Positions 41,956 to 50,820 of a stretch of 64,000 nt of DNA are shown here, one piece after another. Origin of the DNA: JAJISG01 sp964347345 (GTDB lineage Archaea > Thermoplasmatota > Thermoplasmata > RBG-16-68-12 > JAJISG01); NCBI GenBank assembly GCA_964347345.1, contig CAYFYB010000005.1:8010-72009 (forward strand), written 5' to 3'. The notes beneath the pieces were generated by a model, which searched no databases, was not told where the DNA came from, and saw only the letters and a program-made list of their open reading frames with translations. The translations under genes were made by a program, and so were the position numbers. Each line of letters begins with the position of its first letter. Within the stretch, counting starts at the first letter, position 1.

Positions 41956-42723
41956 CTAGCAGAATACCGATATCTCAACCTGTCTCGTTCGCTCCCGGAA
42001 TCCCGTGTCGATGGCTGGCAGTGGTTCCGATATCGCCATCTGAGAGGAGTGAAGCCCGGTGACGTAGTCCTCCAGCACGGACTGGTTCGGGGGTACGGGC
42101 AGAAACGGTGTGCTCCTGCCCTCTGCGGGAATGGATACGAGGAGGCCGCCCTTGATGTTCTGTATCCTCACCACCTTATCGGCCATCTGGTGGAGGAGGT
42201 TTCCAATGCCCCTCCTCCTGTACAGCTGGGAGAGGCCGTGATTGGTCACCAGACCTATGATCTCTTCCTCCCTCACCAGGTCTCTCACCCCTTTCAGTCC
42301 CCGTCGGAGGAGGTGGTAGGCCTCCTGGTACTCCACATCCTCGTCCATGAAGAGGTCTGGCAAACAGGCTAGGACCAGGAGTCCGGGGCCCGCTCTCACC
42401 TCTTCCTCCAGGGATTCCAGCAGAAGGGAGGCCATCTGGTAGGCGGTGAAGGCCCGGGCAACCCTTATGCGGCCCAGCACCCTCTGCCTAGGCACTCCAT
42501 GCCTCTTGGCGAGGGAGGCGATGGTATAGGGGTTGATGGAGTTCCCGCCATCCACGTAGACCACCTCCCTGTCGAAGTCTAGGATGTGGCGGACGCACAG
42601 CAGAAAGGTCAGGTCGTGGACGAAGCTGCTGGCGCTGTTCAGGAAGGTGACCTTGGAGGGCTCGAATCCCCCCAGAAGGTTATCCAGTATCCCGTTGGAA
42701 GTGTAAAGCCTAGGGGGGCTCAT
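41956..42723 (-). CDS. RecA/RadA-superfamily protein with degenerate P-loop
   Basis: A 255-residue protein with the outline of a RecA-core ATPase (RadA/RadB/KaiC-like). It starts RLYTSNGILDNLLGGFEPSK, where RadA has the Walker A approach, and continues REVVYVDGGNSINPYTIASL and LLVLACLPDLFMDED (Walker B-like region). The P-loop itself is VTFLNSASSFVHDL, lacking GxxxxGKT, so ATP binding is doubtful. Recombinase mediators and other non-catalytic RecA paralogues are precedents. A TATA box CCCTTTATATGG (42789-42800) precedes it. The ATG at 42723 is chosen. Confidence 0.65.
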   Translation of the reverse strand: MSPPRLYTSNGILDNLLGGFEPSKVTFLNSASSFVHDLTFLLCVRHILDFDREVVYVDGGNSINPYTIASLAKRHGVPRQRVLGRIRVARAFTAYQMASLLLESLEEEVRAGPGLLVLACLPDLFMDEDVEYQEAYHLLRRGLKGVRDLVREEEIIGLVTNHGLSQLYRRRGIGNLLHQMADKVVRIQNIKGGLLVSIPAEGRSTPFLPVPPNQSVLEDYVTGLHSSQMAISEPLPAIDTGFRERTRQVEISVFC

Positions 42724-42869
42724 CCTAACTTGGCCTCCTGTTGTCAACCTCCCCGCGAAGCGGTAAGCGTGAAGGGCTTACCACCCCTCCATATAAAGGG
42801 GGACGGGGGGGAGGTGGCTAAAAGTGATCCCAGGAAGAGCCTTAAGACGCATCTGGCCATGTCAGGGAC

Positions 42870-43382
42870 ATGGCGCAACGCGTGCTGCCCTTCGAAGAAG
42901 TGGAAAGGCAGCTCCGGAAGAGAAGCTTCGGAATCCTGGGGACGGTCACACCGAAGGGAGCACCGCATGCCACCTGCGTGCTCTACGGCGTCTCCCCACC
43001 GGAGGAGAAACTGGCTCTCTATGTGGTCACGGAGAGGCACTACAGGAAGACGCGTAATGTCCTGGCGGACCCTCATGTCTGGTTTGTCGTGCCCGTCCCT
43101 CATGCCATCCTCCGGTTCGTGCCGCCATCCTGCATCCAGTTCCCGGGAGCGGCGGACGTTCGGAGCCTGGACGACCCCGTAGGTCGCGCTGCCTTCGGCC
43201 AGGATCGCATTCTGAGGATGTCCATCGAGCAGGCGGAGCGGGACGAGTACGATGCCGTCTTCCTCCGGGTACGTCCCGGAAAGAGAGTCTTCGGTTACGG
43301 TCTCGGAATCAGCTTGCTGGAGCTCCGGCGTGACGTTGGCAAGGGACCTTTCACTACGATCGTACCCGATGCCAGACGGTAG
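42870..43382 (+). CDS. Pyridoxamine-phosphate-oxidase-like FMN-binding protein
   Basis: A 170-residue split-barrel flavoprotein of the PNPOx-like/general stress family. It starts with FEEVERQLRKRSFGILGTVT, then GAPHATCVLYGVS and the FMN-phosphate-binding stretch YVVTERHYRKTRNVLADPHV. The C-terminal DEYDAVFLRVRPGKRVFGYG closes the barrel. Such proteins bind FMN, F420 or haem; the true substrate is unknown. It is divergent from the RecA-like gene across a TATA-containing spacer. Confidence 0.78.
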   Translation: MAQRVLPFEEVERQLRKRSFGILGTVTPKGAPHATCVLYGVSPPEEKLALYVVTERHYRKTRNVLADPHVWFVVPVPHAILRFVPPSCIQFPGAADVRSLDDPVGRAAFGQDRILRMSIEQAERDEYDAVFLRVRPGKRVFGYGLGISLLELRRDVGKGPFTTIVPDARR

Positions 43383-43411
43383 TGAAGCGCCCTAGTGCCC
43401 GGGGACGAAGG

Positions 43412-44020
43412 CTACCACGTTCGCGGCGGAGCGGCTGGCCGCTTCATAACCTTCCGAAGCTTCTCCTCATATTTCTTCACCACAAGCTCCTGCACGATGG
43501 AGCCAGCGATGGCGATGCCCGCAGCCGAGAGGAAGCTTAGCTGAAGGTCGTTTGTAAGCAGGAAGATACCGACCCCAGCGAGGACGCTTCCAACCAGAGC
43601 GGTGACGTAGCTCAGGAGCCTTTCCATGTAGTAGAAGGTCAGGGAGAAGATGACAAGCATCACGAGGATGCCAGCGATCAAGGCATCGTTTCGGCTCATC
43701 TGCTCCAACAGGCTCCTGTATGACACGTACAGGCCCAGGGCCCCGGCCATGCCCGCGAGGGCCACCTCAACTATCCACGTGAACAGCATGCTACCGATGA
43801 TGGCGCCTACCAGGGCCAGGGCAAGGGCCACCAGACCCGGCATGAGGAGAGCGCCAAGATTGTATCCAACGGCGGCCCCGAGAATCATTCCCAGAAGGGT
43901 CATCAACCTCCCCCATATGGCCCTTCCAACGAAGCCCAGGCTTACCCCGATGGCCACGTATATGTAGGAGATGATGGCCAGGGCGAAGGAGGGAATGAGG
44001 AAGGGCATGATCTCGACCAA
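43412..44020 (-). CDS. Multi-pass membrane protein of unknown function
   Basis: A 202-residue protein with about seven hydrophobic helices in two Gly-rich blocks (about 8-95 and 110-185) and a basic C-terminal tail ending PAAPPRTW. The layout resembles TMEM198/DUF4203-type proteins, but I cannot assign it firmly. The start is TTG at 44020 behind GGAGG; an ATG four codons in (44008) is an alternative. A TATA-like GGGATAAAGG lies about 45 nt upstream on this strand. It follows herA on the same strand. Confidence 0.6.
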   Translation of the reverse strand: MVEIMPFLIPSFALAIISYIYVAIGVSLGFVGRAIWGRLMTLLGMILGAAVGYNLGALLMPGLVALALALVGAIIGSMLFTWIVEVALAGMAGALGLYVSYRSLLEQMSRNDALIAGILVMLVIFSLTFYYMERLLSYVTALVGSVLAGVGIFLLTNDLQLSFLSAAGIAIAGSIVQELVVKKYEEKLRKVMKRPAAPPRTW

Positions 44021-44096
44021 CGTTTGCCTCCGACCAAGGTGGAGGGGTGGGGTGCATTAACCTTTATCCCTTGGTTCTCAGGAAAAGTGTGAGATC

Positions 44097-45623
44097 CTAA
44101 AGCACCTCATCAGCCTTGGCCGCAATCTTGTCCAAGGTCTCGTGGGTCACCTTTCCCTTCAGGATGTGCTCCCTCACGTTCATGTCGTCGTACTGCATCA
44201 CGTCGATGACCGTCGGTATCCTTATGGCGTCTCCGAGAACGGCCACACAGCGCGCGGGGATCGTGGAGATTATGCTCTCCCACATGCTCCTGTCGGGAAC
44301 TCCAGCCAGAGCCGAGGTCACATCGCTGGGCTCCTTCAGGGACATGACAAGCCTGTTGGCCAGCTGGCTCCGCACCTCATCGTCAATCTTGGACGGCCTT
44401 TGGTCCACCAGGGCCAGGAGGAGGTTGAACTTCCTCGTCTCCCGGGCGAGCTTGCTGAAGATTGTGTAGGTGGCGATCCCTGGATCCAGGAACTTGTGGG
44501 CCTCCTCCAGGAATAGGACGAGCCTGGGAAGCTCCTCGTTCTTCTCGGTGTAAAGGTCGAAGAGGCGGCGCGCCAGGACGTTGGCCACGAATAGGTATAC
44601 CATGTGATCTGTCCCGAAGTCCCCGAAGTCCAGGACGAGGGACTTCCCCTCCCGAATCAGGCCGACGATGGTGGAAAAGGCATCCTTCCCGGTGGGCCGG
44701 ATGAAGGGGAGGCGCTGAAGACGGCCCATCCTTCTCTTGAGGGCATTGAGGACAGTGGGATGCACCTTGGTCTCGTCGTACTCCTCCGGCAAGGCCTCGC
44801 GGATAGCCGTCACCAGGTCCGTCACCCGGCGCCTATCCACCTCGTAGATGGCGTCGATCATGTTCTGGTTCAGGTCCTGGAGGGCTACGATGAGGTCCTC
44901 GGGCCTAATCTCCTCCGGGTCTACGAGGAACGGCCTGGCCTCCCTGTTCTTCGGGTCCAGGGAGAGAATCTCCACCCTCTCTGGGAAGAAGAACTTGAGA
45001 CCCTCTGTCTTGTCCGTCCTGGAGTAGATGCCATACTCGCCATGCATATCAAAGACCAGGACGGACCCCGCCCTTTTTGCCAGGACGCCGCAGCATACCA
45101 GCTTGTTGAGGATGCTCTTCCCCATCCCCGTCCTGCCGAAGATGGCGAAGGGCTTCTCCGTCAGCTTCTCGAAGTCCACGTGCACGTAGAACTTGGAGAC
45201 GCCACGGATGGTGCCCATAGGGGCCGACCTGTGGGTCTTCTGGTAGATGAGTTCTACGTCCTTCTCGACGGCATGTCGGGTCTCGGAGAAGTAGGGCGGT
45301 ATCGTCTCGGGCTCCGAGAGACGGCCGGTCTCCTTATCAATGAGCTGGATGGGCCTCAGCAGCGCTTTGGAGTAGAAGATCGGGCCTCCGTAGCCCTCCT
45401 GCATGTCCGCGGGCATGATGGAGTCCCGCAGACGGGACCCTGCCAGCCTCTCGGCGATGTCGGATGCCTCGTTGACTATGTCGTGGACCATGCAGTAGAA
45501 GTCGTACCGGCGACCCTCCACGATGACCGGGTAGCCGATGCGTAGGTCCTCGGGGTTCTCCAACTCCAGTTTGGCGGTGAGTCCGCCGAGGACAGAGGCT
45601 GAGACTATCTCCCCTATCCTCAT
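44097..45623 (-). CDS. herA: HerA DNA translocase
   Basis: A 508-residue FtsK/HerA-type hexameric ATPase that works with NurA to resect DNA ends for recombination. An N-terminal HAS barrel (about 1-120) precedes the RecA-like core with Walker A FGRTGMGKSI (about 162-171), Walker B LVLFLEEAH (about 363-371), a QRPSKIDDEVRSQLANR segment and a C-terminal brace. Length and motifs match archaeal HerA. It overlaps nurA by 4 nt and is the last gene of mre11-rad50-nurA-herA. Confidence 0.95.
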   Translation of the reverse strand: MRIGEIVSASVLGGLTAKLELENPEDLRIGYPVIVEGRRYDFYCMVHDIVNEASDIAERLAGSRLRDSIMPADMQEGYGGPIFYSKALLRPIQLIDKETGRLSEPETIPPYFSETRHAVEKDVELIYQKTHRSAPMGTIRGVSKFYVHVDFEKLTEKPFAIFGRTGMGKSILNKLVCCGVLAKRAGSVLVFDMHGEYGIYSRTDKTEGLKFFFPERVEILSLDPKNREARPFLVDPEEIRPEDLIVALQDLNQNMIDAIYEVDRRRVTDLVTAIREALPEEYDETKVHPTVLNALKRRMGRLQRLPFIRPTGKDAFSTIVGLIREGKSLVLDFGDFGTDHMVYLFVANVLARRLFDLYTEKNEELPRLVLFLEEAHKFLDPGIATYTIFSKLARETRKFNLLLALVDQRPSKIDDEVRSQLANRLVMSLKEPSDVTSALAGVPDRSMWESIISTIPARCVAVLGDAIRIPTVIDVMQYDDMNVREHILKGKVTHETLDKIAAKADEVL

Positions 45624-46615
45624 TTCAGCTCCCTCGTCACCTTATCCAGGTATTCATGAAAGGCCCCCCTCCTCTCACCCTCCATGCTGGTGAGACCCGC
45701 CGCCAAGAGGTTCAGTGGCAGGCCCAGGCGGAGCCCCTCCTTCATTATGGCGTCCTCATACAGCTCTCGCATCTGTCGAACGGTGACGGCGAAGCGATGG
45801 GCCTCAAAGAGGGGGTGCGGATATCCTACACACAGTGGGGAGGAACAGTAGGCGGCGAGCTGGGAGAAGGCGTGCTCAGGATCGTCCTTGTAGGTCCCCA
45901 GGTCCACCCGGAACCACTTGGGGGCCTCGGGGTGCAGCCTTGCGAAGTAGACATCTCCATGAAGGAGGCCCTTTTGTCTCTTCTCGAAGGACTGGGGGAC
46001 GCGGACAAAGGCGGTGCCCTTCATCCCTCGCAGGAGCTCCTCATCAGTGAGCCTATGACCAAAGGCGTGAGTGGTGGAGTCCTTGGACACGCCCACCAGT
46101 ACGTGGTCCCTCTCCTCACAGGCCTCGACCAACTCACCGAGACGGTCTGTCTCCTTCGGGAAGGAGGCAAGGGTACCATCGAGGGCGATAATGAGGCCCC
46201 TGTTCGACCTGGCTGCCCTGAGGGCCACTTCACTCTCGTAGTACTTCCTGAACTCGTTGACCATCTCCCTGTGCTGCTCTCTGGACCCTTGGGTGAGGCG
46301 GAAGATGGAGGAGTAAAGTTCTTCTTCCTGAGGGAAGTCCTCCGAGGTCGATATGAGGACGCTCCTCTCGAACTTGTCCAAAGAATCTGCATGGTAGCCC
46401 CTCGCGGTCGGCTTGAAGTGAAGGGCTCCAATCCTTATGACCGCCAGCCATGTGGATGACACGTTCCAGAGAAAGGAGTAGGAGCCGTCCACCGCCACCA
46501 TATCAGGAGGCTCCACAGCCACTTCAAACTCCCTCACTTCCATAGAGGGCTTTTCATCATCGCCGTTCTGATACTCCAGGATCTTCCTGAGTTCGTGGCG
46601 CAGCTCCTCCAGCAC
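45620..46615 (-). CDS. nurA: NurA 5'-3' nuclease
   Basis: A 331-residue nuclease with an RNase H-like fold, which degrades the 5' strand in complex with HerA. Catalytic acidic residues are visible in MVAVDGSYSFLW (D43) and GLIIALDGTLASFP (about D149), with later HGDVYFARLH and a C-terminal helical HRFAVTVRQM. The start is GTG at 46615, 2 nt after the rad50 stop. It overlaps herA by 4 nt. Confidence 0.92.
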   Translation of the reverse strand: MLEELRHELRKILEYQNGDDEKPSMEVREFEVAVEPPDMVAVDGSYSFLWNVSSTWLAVIRIGALHFKPTARGYHADSLDKFERSVLISTSEDFPQEEELYSSIFRLTQGSREQHREMVNEFRKYYESEVALRAARSNRGLIIALDGTLASFPKETDRLGELVEACEERDHVLVGVSKDSTTHAFGHRLTDEELLRGMKGTAFVRVPQSFEKRQKGLLHGDVYFARLHPEAPKWFRVDLGTYKDDPEHAFSQLAAYCSSPLCVGYPHPLFEAHRFAVTVRQMRELYEDAIMKEGLRLGLPLNLLAAGLTSMEGERRGAFHEYLDKVTRELK

Positions 46616-46617
46616 GT

Positions 46618-49041
46618 TCAGGCCATCACCTCGGCCTTGGACTCTCCCTCAGAGGTCATGGTCACCCCAATTCTCCCTGGGAACTTCTCTGCCACCTCCG
46701 TCAGGTGGGTGATGAGGACCACCTTCTCGAAGGAGTCCCCCATCCGGAAGAGCTTGGAGACGAAGAGCTCTCGTGAGCTCTCGGTATCCAGAGAGCCCAG
46801 GTCACCTTCGTCTATGAAGAGGGTCTTCATTCGCCCATAGGTGCGCCCCACCTGAGGCATGCTGGCGAGCTCCCTGGCAATGGCAAACCTGAGGGCTGCA
46901 TTTATCTGGGTCCTTTCACCGCCGCTGAAGATACCCACGTCGTGCCATTCCCCGTCAACCCCTTCCACGAGGATCCTGATGCCGTAGCCCCTCGCCTCCT
47001 CATGGGTCTCCAGCTTCACCCTGCGAAGACGACCGTTGGTCAGCTCGTTGAGGTTCTTCGAGGTCTCGATCTCTAGCTCTGGCAGCAGGCGGTTTATGGC
47101 GTACATCACCACGCCCTTCTTGTGGAATACACCTTCCCGGAGGATGGTGTGGACCTCTGCCTTGCCGCGAAGCTCCTCCAGCCTGGCTTCGACCCCCTTC
47201 TGTCGCTCCTTGAGCTGTTTGAGTTCCTCCAGCCTTCTCTCCGCGGCTTTCAAATTTGCCTCCGACTCAAAGAGGGCCTTGGAGACCTCGTCCCTCTGGG
47301 ACCTGAGCTGCTCGACGTCCCTCTGGGCTTGGCGATATGCCTCCTCGTCCTTCTCCAGCTTCAATGAGAGCTGGTTGGCCTCTTCCGTCTTCCTCTTCAC
47401 GTCCTCGCGCTGAGCCTCCATCTCCCTGATCATGTCCTCGAGGCCTTCCAGCCTCTGCAACTCCTCCCTGATCCGTTGGAGGAGCTCCCTCCTCTCCTTC
47501 GCGCCGGTTTGGGCCTCTCGTAGAGTACTCAGCCTCTTTTTCTCCTCCGGACCGTAACCTGCTTCCTCCAGCTTACTCTTCACTGCAGCCTGCTTCTGCC
47601 TCAGCTCCTCCCTCTTCTCCTCTCTCTCCGCCCGCTTCTCTTCCAGCTCGTTTCGAATGGCCTCTATCCTCTCCCCTATCTCTGTGAAGAGGAAGGTGTC
47701 CCGATTGATGCTGGAGACCTTGCCTTTGATCTCAGCCAGGGCCTCTCGGGCCTCCTGCTGTTCCCCCCTGAGGCGGCTGACAAGCTCTGTCCGCTCAGAA
47801 AGCCAATCCAGTTCCTTGTCAATCCTGGCGATCCTCTCCTCCAGGGAGCCCTCCTCCCTCAGGATCTGGAAGGCCTCATCAATCCCCATGTCTGCGGAAA
47901 GCCCTGCGAGTCGGGCCTCCTCCTCTGCAACCTTCCTCTCCAGACCCTGGACCAGGGATCGGTATCCTGCCTCCAAGTCCGCAGCCCTGGTCTCAAGGGA
48001 TTCGAGTTCCTTGAGCAGAAGCGTCGCCCGCTGTTGCCTCTCCATCAGGTCCTGGGCCTCGGCCTCCAGGTCCTCGAACTCCTTCACCTCCCTGGCGAGG
48101 GCTTCACTCTTCTCCCTCAACCCGGGAAGGGCCTGCAGTACCTCTCGCTTCTCCCTCAACCTCGCTTCCAGATCCTCCAGTGAACTCCTAAGGCCATCGA
48201 GGGCTGTCTTGGCCTTGATGTATGTCTCATGACCCTTTGCGAGCCGGTTGAACTGCTCCTCCCTGGCGGTTAGCTTGCCCTTGGCCTCCTGAAAGGCGTC
48301 CTTGTACTCCCCTGCCTGCTCCTTCCAGGATAGAACCTCTTTTCTGACCTCGTCCACCTGGGAGGCCTGCTCCTTGAGGACCACCATCTCTCCCTGGGCC
48401 TCCTGTACCTCTGCCCTGAGGGTGTCCAGCTTTGCCTTCGCTAGGTCCGCCGCTTTCTCGAAGGTCTCCAGCCTGAAGAGTTTTTGAAAGACTTCGAGTC
48501 TCTCCGATGGCCTCTCTGCCCCCAACTGCTTCATCTCTTCCTGGCGTACGAAGGTGGAGTTACGAAAACCGTCGTAGTCCAGGCCGATTACGTCCTCGAT
48601 GATGGCCTCTAGTTCGGGGATGGTTCCCCTCAGGGGCTTCCCGTCCCTCTCCAGCTCCAGATAGGGTGAACCGTTGGATGTGAATCCCCTCTTCACCCGG
48701 TATACAGAGCCACTCTGGTGGAACGCTAGCATCACGTACCCTTCGTTCCCGCAGATCTCGGATATCTTAATCCCCTGGATATCGGTCCTAGTGGTTCGCT
48801 TGTAGAGGGCGAAGGTGATGGCGTCCAGAATGGTTGTCTTACCGGCGCCCGTGGGACCCGTGATGGCGGTGAACTTCTCCGGAAATGTGATGGGGGGGCT
48901 TGTCCTCTGGAGGTACCGCATGAAGCCCTTCATCTCCAGCTCCTGGATGACGAACCCTTCGTGGGGGCTCGGGGCAGACTTCTCCAGGGTGGGAACAGCC
49001 TTCTCAGAAACCTCCTTGAAGAAAGACTCCAAGGTCTTCAA
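46618..49041 (-). CDS. rad50: Rad50 ATPase lacking zinc-hook cysteines
   Basis: An 807-residue SMC-like ATPase of the Mre11-Rad50 complex. It has Walker A TGPTGAGKTTILDAI (about 61-75), a Q-loop near FVRQEEMKQLG, long coiled coils (about 180-620), the signature GIFSGGERTQINAALR and Walker B LFIDEGDLG. Only one Cys (C97, in the N-terminal lobe) occurs in the whole protein, so the CxxC zinc hook is absent and apex dimerisation must differ. The start is TTG at 49041, overlapping the mre11 stop (TTGA). A 30-residue N-terminal extension before FVIQELEMKGFMRY is unusual and may reflect a mis-set start, though no better start is seen. Confidence 0.93.
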   Translation of the reverse strand: MKTLESFFKEVSEKAVPTLEKSAPSPHEGFVIQELEMKGFMRYLQRTSPPITFPEKFTAITGPTGAGKTTILDAITFALYKRTTRTDIQGIKISEICGNEGYVMLAFHQSGSVYRVKRGFTSNGSPYLELERDGKPLRGTIPELEAIIEDVIGLDYDGFRNSTFVRQEEMKQLGAERPSERLEVFQKLFRLETFEKAADLAKAKLDTLRAEVQEAQGEMVVLKEQASQVDEVRKEVLSWKEQAGEYKDAFQEAKGKLTAREEQFNRLAKGHETYIKAKTALDGLRSSLEDLEARLREKREVLQALPGLREKSEALAREVKEFEDLEAEAQDLMERQQRATLLLKELESLETRAADLEAGYRSLVQGLERKVAEEEARLAGLSADMGIDEAFQILREEGSLEERIARIDKELDWLSERTELVSRLRGEQQEAREALAEIKGKVSSINRDTFLFTEIGERIEAIRNELEEKRAEREEKREELRQKQAAVKSKLEEAGYGPEEKKRLSTLREAQTGAKERRELLQRIREELQRLEGLEDMIREMEAQREDVKRKTEEANQLSLKLEKDEEAYRQAQRDVEQLRSQRDEVSKALFESEANLKAAERRLEELKQLKERQKGVEARLEELRGKAEVHTILREGVFHKKGVVMYAINRLLPELEIETSKNLNELTNGRLRRVKLETHEEARGYGIRILVEGVDGEWHDVGIFSGGERTQINAALRFAIARELASMPQVGRTYGRMKTLFIDEGDLGSLDTESSRELFVSKLFRMGDSFEKVVLITHLTEVAEKFPGRIGVTMTSEGESKAEVMA

Positions 49042-50222
49042 TGGAGGACCTCCTTCAGGATGGTTTCGCCTTCTTTCAGAATCTCCTCCAGGCGAGGGTG
49101 ATCCCCGTAGTTGAGTCTGACGTATTCTTCGAAGAGCCTGAGGGGATCCAGGGTGAACTCCGCCAACGAAATCTTTTCCCGCTCGACGTAGGATAGGGCC
49201 ACTTCGTAGTGGAAAGCCGGGGCCAGCCTCTTGGCAACGGCGGCTTCGTCGAGGACCTCCCTTTGACCCTCCGTCAGTTTGACCTCCAGCCGTACAAGGG
49301 CATCCTGGATGTCTCCCTGGAGGACCTCAAGGACCCGGGACGTCGGGTTCCCACCGGTGGCGTCCACCTCCACCTTGATCATGGGTCGGGTAGGCAGGGG
49401 ATGGAAGCTCCAGCCCTCCCCTGGACCATAGGTGATGAATCCCTTTGAGTCCTCCCGCTCCCCCCAGTCCACCCTCTCGGGGGCACCCACGTAGACCACC
49501 TTGTCGCCCAAGGCCTGGTGGAGGTGGATGTGTCCGAGGATGGCCAGCTCCACCTCCGGGGGTATCATGTCCAGCGTGAAGGAGAACTCCCCTGGCAGGA
49601 CCTCGGGATAGGCTGTGGATCTCACTTTAGCGCCCTCAACAAAGTAGTGCCCCAGGAGGAGGACGCGATTCTCACCAGCTTCCTCGACCCTCTTCTTCAT
49701 CCACTCCTTCAGCATCCTGCGGCCTAGCTCGAAGGTCTGCTCTCGAGGAACGTCCTCTCCAAGCTTTTCCCGGACCCTGTCGCCAATGTGCTCGGGATGC
49801 AGGTAGGGCAGGATGAGGAAGGTGAAGGTCTCCCCCTCCAGGGTGACCTCCCGGACCGTGGGTTCCCTGAACACCTCAACGTGGGGGTAGCCCCTGAAGT
49901 CGTCCAGGGAGGTCCCGCGGCTCCACAGTCTGGGCTGGTCGTGGTTTCCTGCCAGGAGCCACGTCTGAATTCCTGACTTGCCTAGGGGCTCGATGACGTC
50001 TCGGCGAACCAGCTCCCGGAAGGCGGGGCTTACGTGGGTTCTGTCGAAGAGGTCGCCTCCCACGATGAAAAGCTCCACTTTGTGCTCGATGGCCCACTCG
50101 GCTGCCCGGGCAAAGTTCCTGTGAAGGTCCAATGACCTCTCTGAAATGCCTGTCTCTGGGTCGACCCTGAAGCCGAAGCTTATTCCTTCGTGGATGTCAG
50201 AAACCGCGAGGAGGCCGCCCAT
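49038..50222 (-). CDS. mre11: Mre11 nuclease
   Basis: A 394-residue metallophosphoesterase that, with Rad50, processes DNA double-strand breaks. All phosphodiesterase motifs are present: SDIHEG (D9, H11), GGDLFDRTH (D57), AGNHDQP (N93-H94-D95), LLGHYF and ILGHIHLHQA. The C-terminal part forms the capping and Rad50-binding region. A TATA box in CATTTAATAGG (50244-50254) lies about 25 nt before the ATG at 50222, giving a leaderless transcript for the four-gene operon. Confidence 0.95.
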   Translation of the reverse strand: MGGLLAVSDIHEGISFGFRVDPETGISERSLDLHRNFARAAEWAIEHKVELFIVGGDLFDRTHVSPAFRELVRRDVIEPLGKSGIQTWLLAGNHDQPRLWSRGTSLDDFRGYPHVEVFREPTVREVTLEGETFTFLILPYLHPEHIGDRVREKLGEDVPREQTFELGRRMLKEWMKKRVEEAGENRVLLLGHYFVEGAKVRSTAYPEVLPGEFSFTLDMIPPEVELAILGHIHLHQALGDKVVYVGAPERVDWGEREDSKGFITYGPGEGWSFHPLPTRPMIKVEVDATGGNPTSRVLEVLQGDIQDALVRLEVKLTEGQREVLDEAAVAKRLAPAFHYEVALSYVEREKISLAEFTLDPLRLFEEYVRLNYGDHPRLEEILKEGETILKEVLH

Positions 50223-50246
50223 CCCAAGCTGTAACGGGCTGTCCTA

Positions 50247-50280
50247 TTAAATGCATGATGGGGAGGTCGATGAAAGTGGC
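50247..50280 (-). promoter_or_regulatory. Promoter element shared with the small gene at 40841 (copy 2)
   Basis: On the plus strand this reads TTAAATGCATGATGG, continuing to CGATGAAAGTGGC. The TTAAATG part is the minus-strand TATA region of mre11. The next about 25 nt, upstream of the TATA box, match copy 1 at 40867-40900, consistent with a common activator site. Confidence 0.5.
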
Positions 50281-50288
50281 GTAGCTCC

Positions 50289-50645
50289 TCAGTGCATGTC
50301 CCGGACTCTGGAGAGATGTTTGTGTCCGATGTAGATGTCATGCCAACGCTCACCAAGAGTCTCACTCAATTCCTCAAGGGTCTGAGGCACATCGAATCCC
50401 TCGGTGGGATCTAGGACTGCGACTCCAGCTCCAGAGGAACCAGAGTATTCTATGACCAGAACCTCCTGGAAGTCCTCATCCTTTGGCATGAGGGTTGTGT
50501 AAACCAGAGCGACAGCCTCAAGGGGTATGAAGATTCCCCTTCGCCCTCTTAGGGCCACCTTGATGCCCTCACTTGTGATCTCCACCCATGGGGATTTCCG
50601 ACGGCGGCGGAGGAGGAAGAGTACCAGGGAGGCCGTGGCCGGCAT
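50289..50645 (-). CDS. Hypothetical protein upstream of mre11
   Basis: A protein of about 118 residues if started at the ATG 50645; the frame is open to 50714. It begins with a hydrophobic/basic segment (ATASLVLFLLRRRRKSPW). A beta-rich part with WVEITSEGIKVALRGRRGIF and IPLEAVALVYTT resembles PH-like or Bacterial-PH strand patterns, and it ends with a helical tail. No family is recognised. It lies on the same strand as mre11, 66 nt upstream, but mre11 has its own TATA. Confidence 0.45.
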   Translation of the reverse strand: MPATASLVLFLLRRRRKSPWVEITSEGIKVALRGRRGIFIPLEAVALVYTTLMPKDEDFQEVLVIEYSGSSGAGVAVLDPTEGFDVPQTLEELSETLGERWHDIYIGHKHLSRVRDMH

Positions 50646-50820
50646 CCGAAGCCCACCGGAAAGATACAGGGACGACTTCGAGGAAGCTGTGTCTGTCATG
50701 AGGATCCACGGCAACTCCCACCAACTAAGGCCCAGGGAACTAAAGGCCTTGCGCCTGTCTGCAGAGGAGGAAAGAGGGTGACACCCGGCATCCTTTTGCG
50801 TCGGAGGTCGATGACCAACC

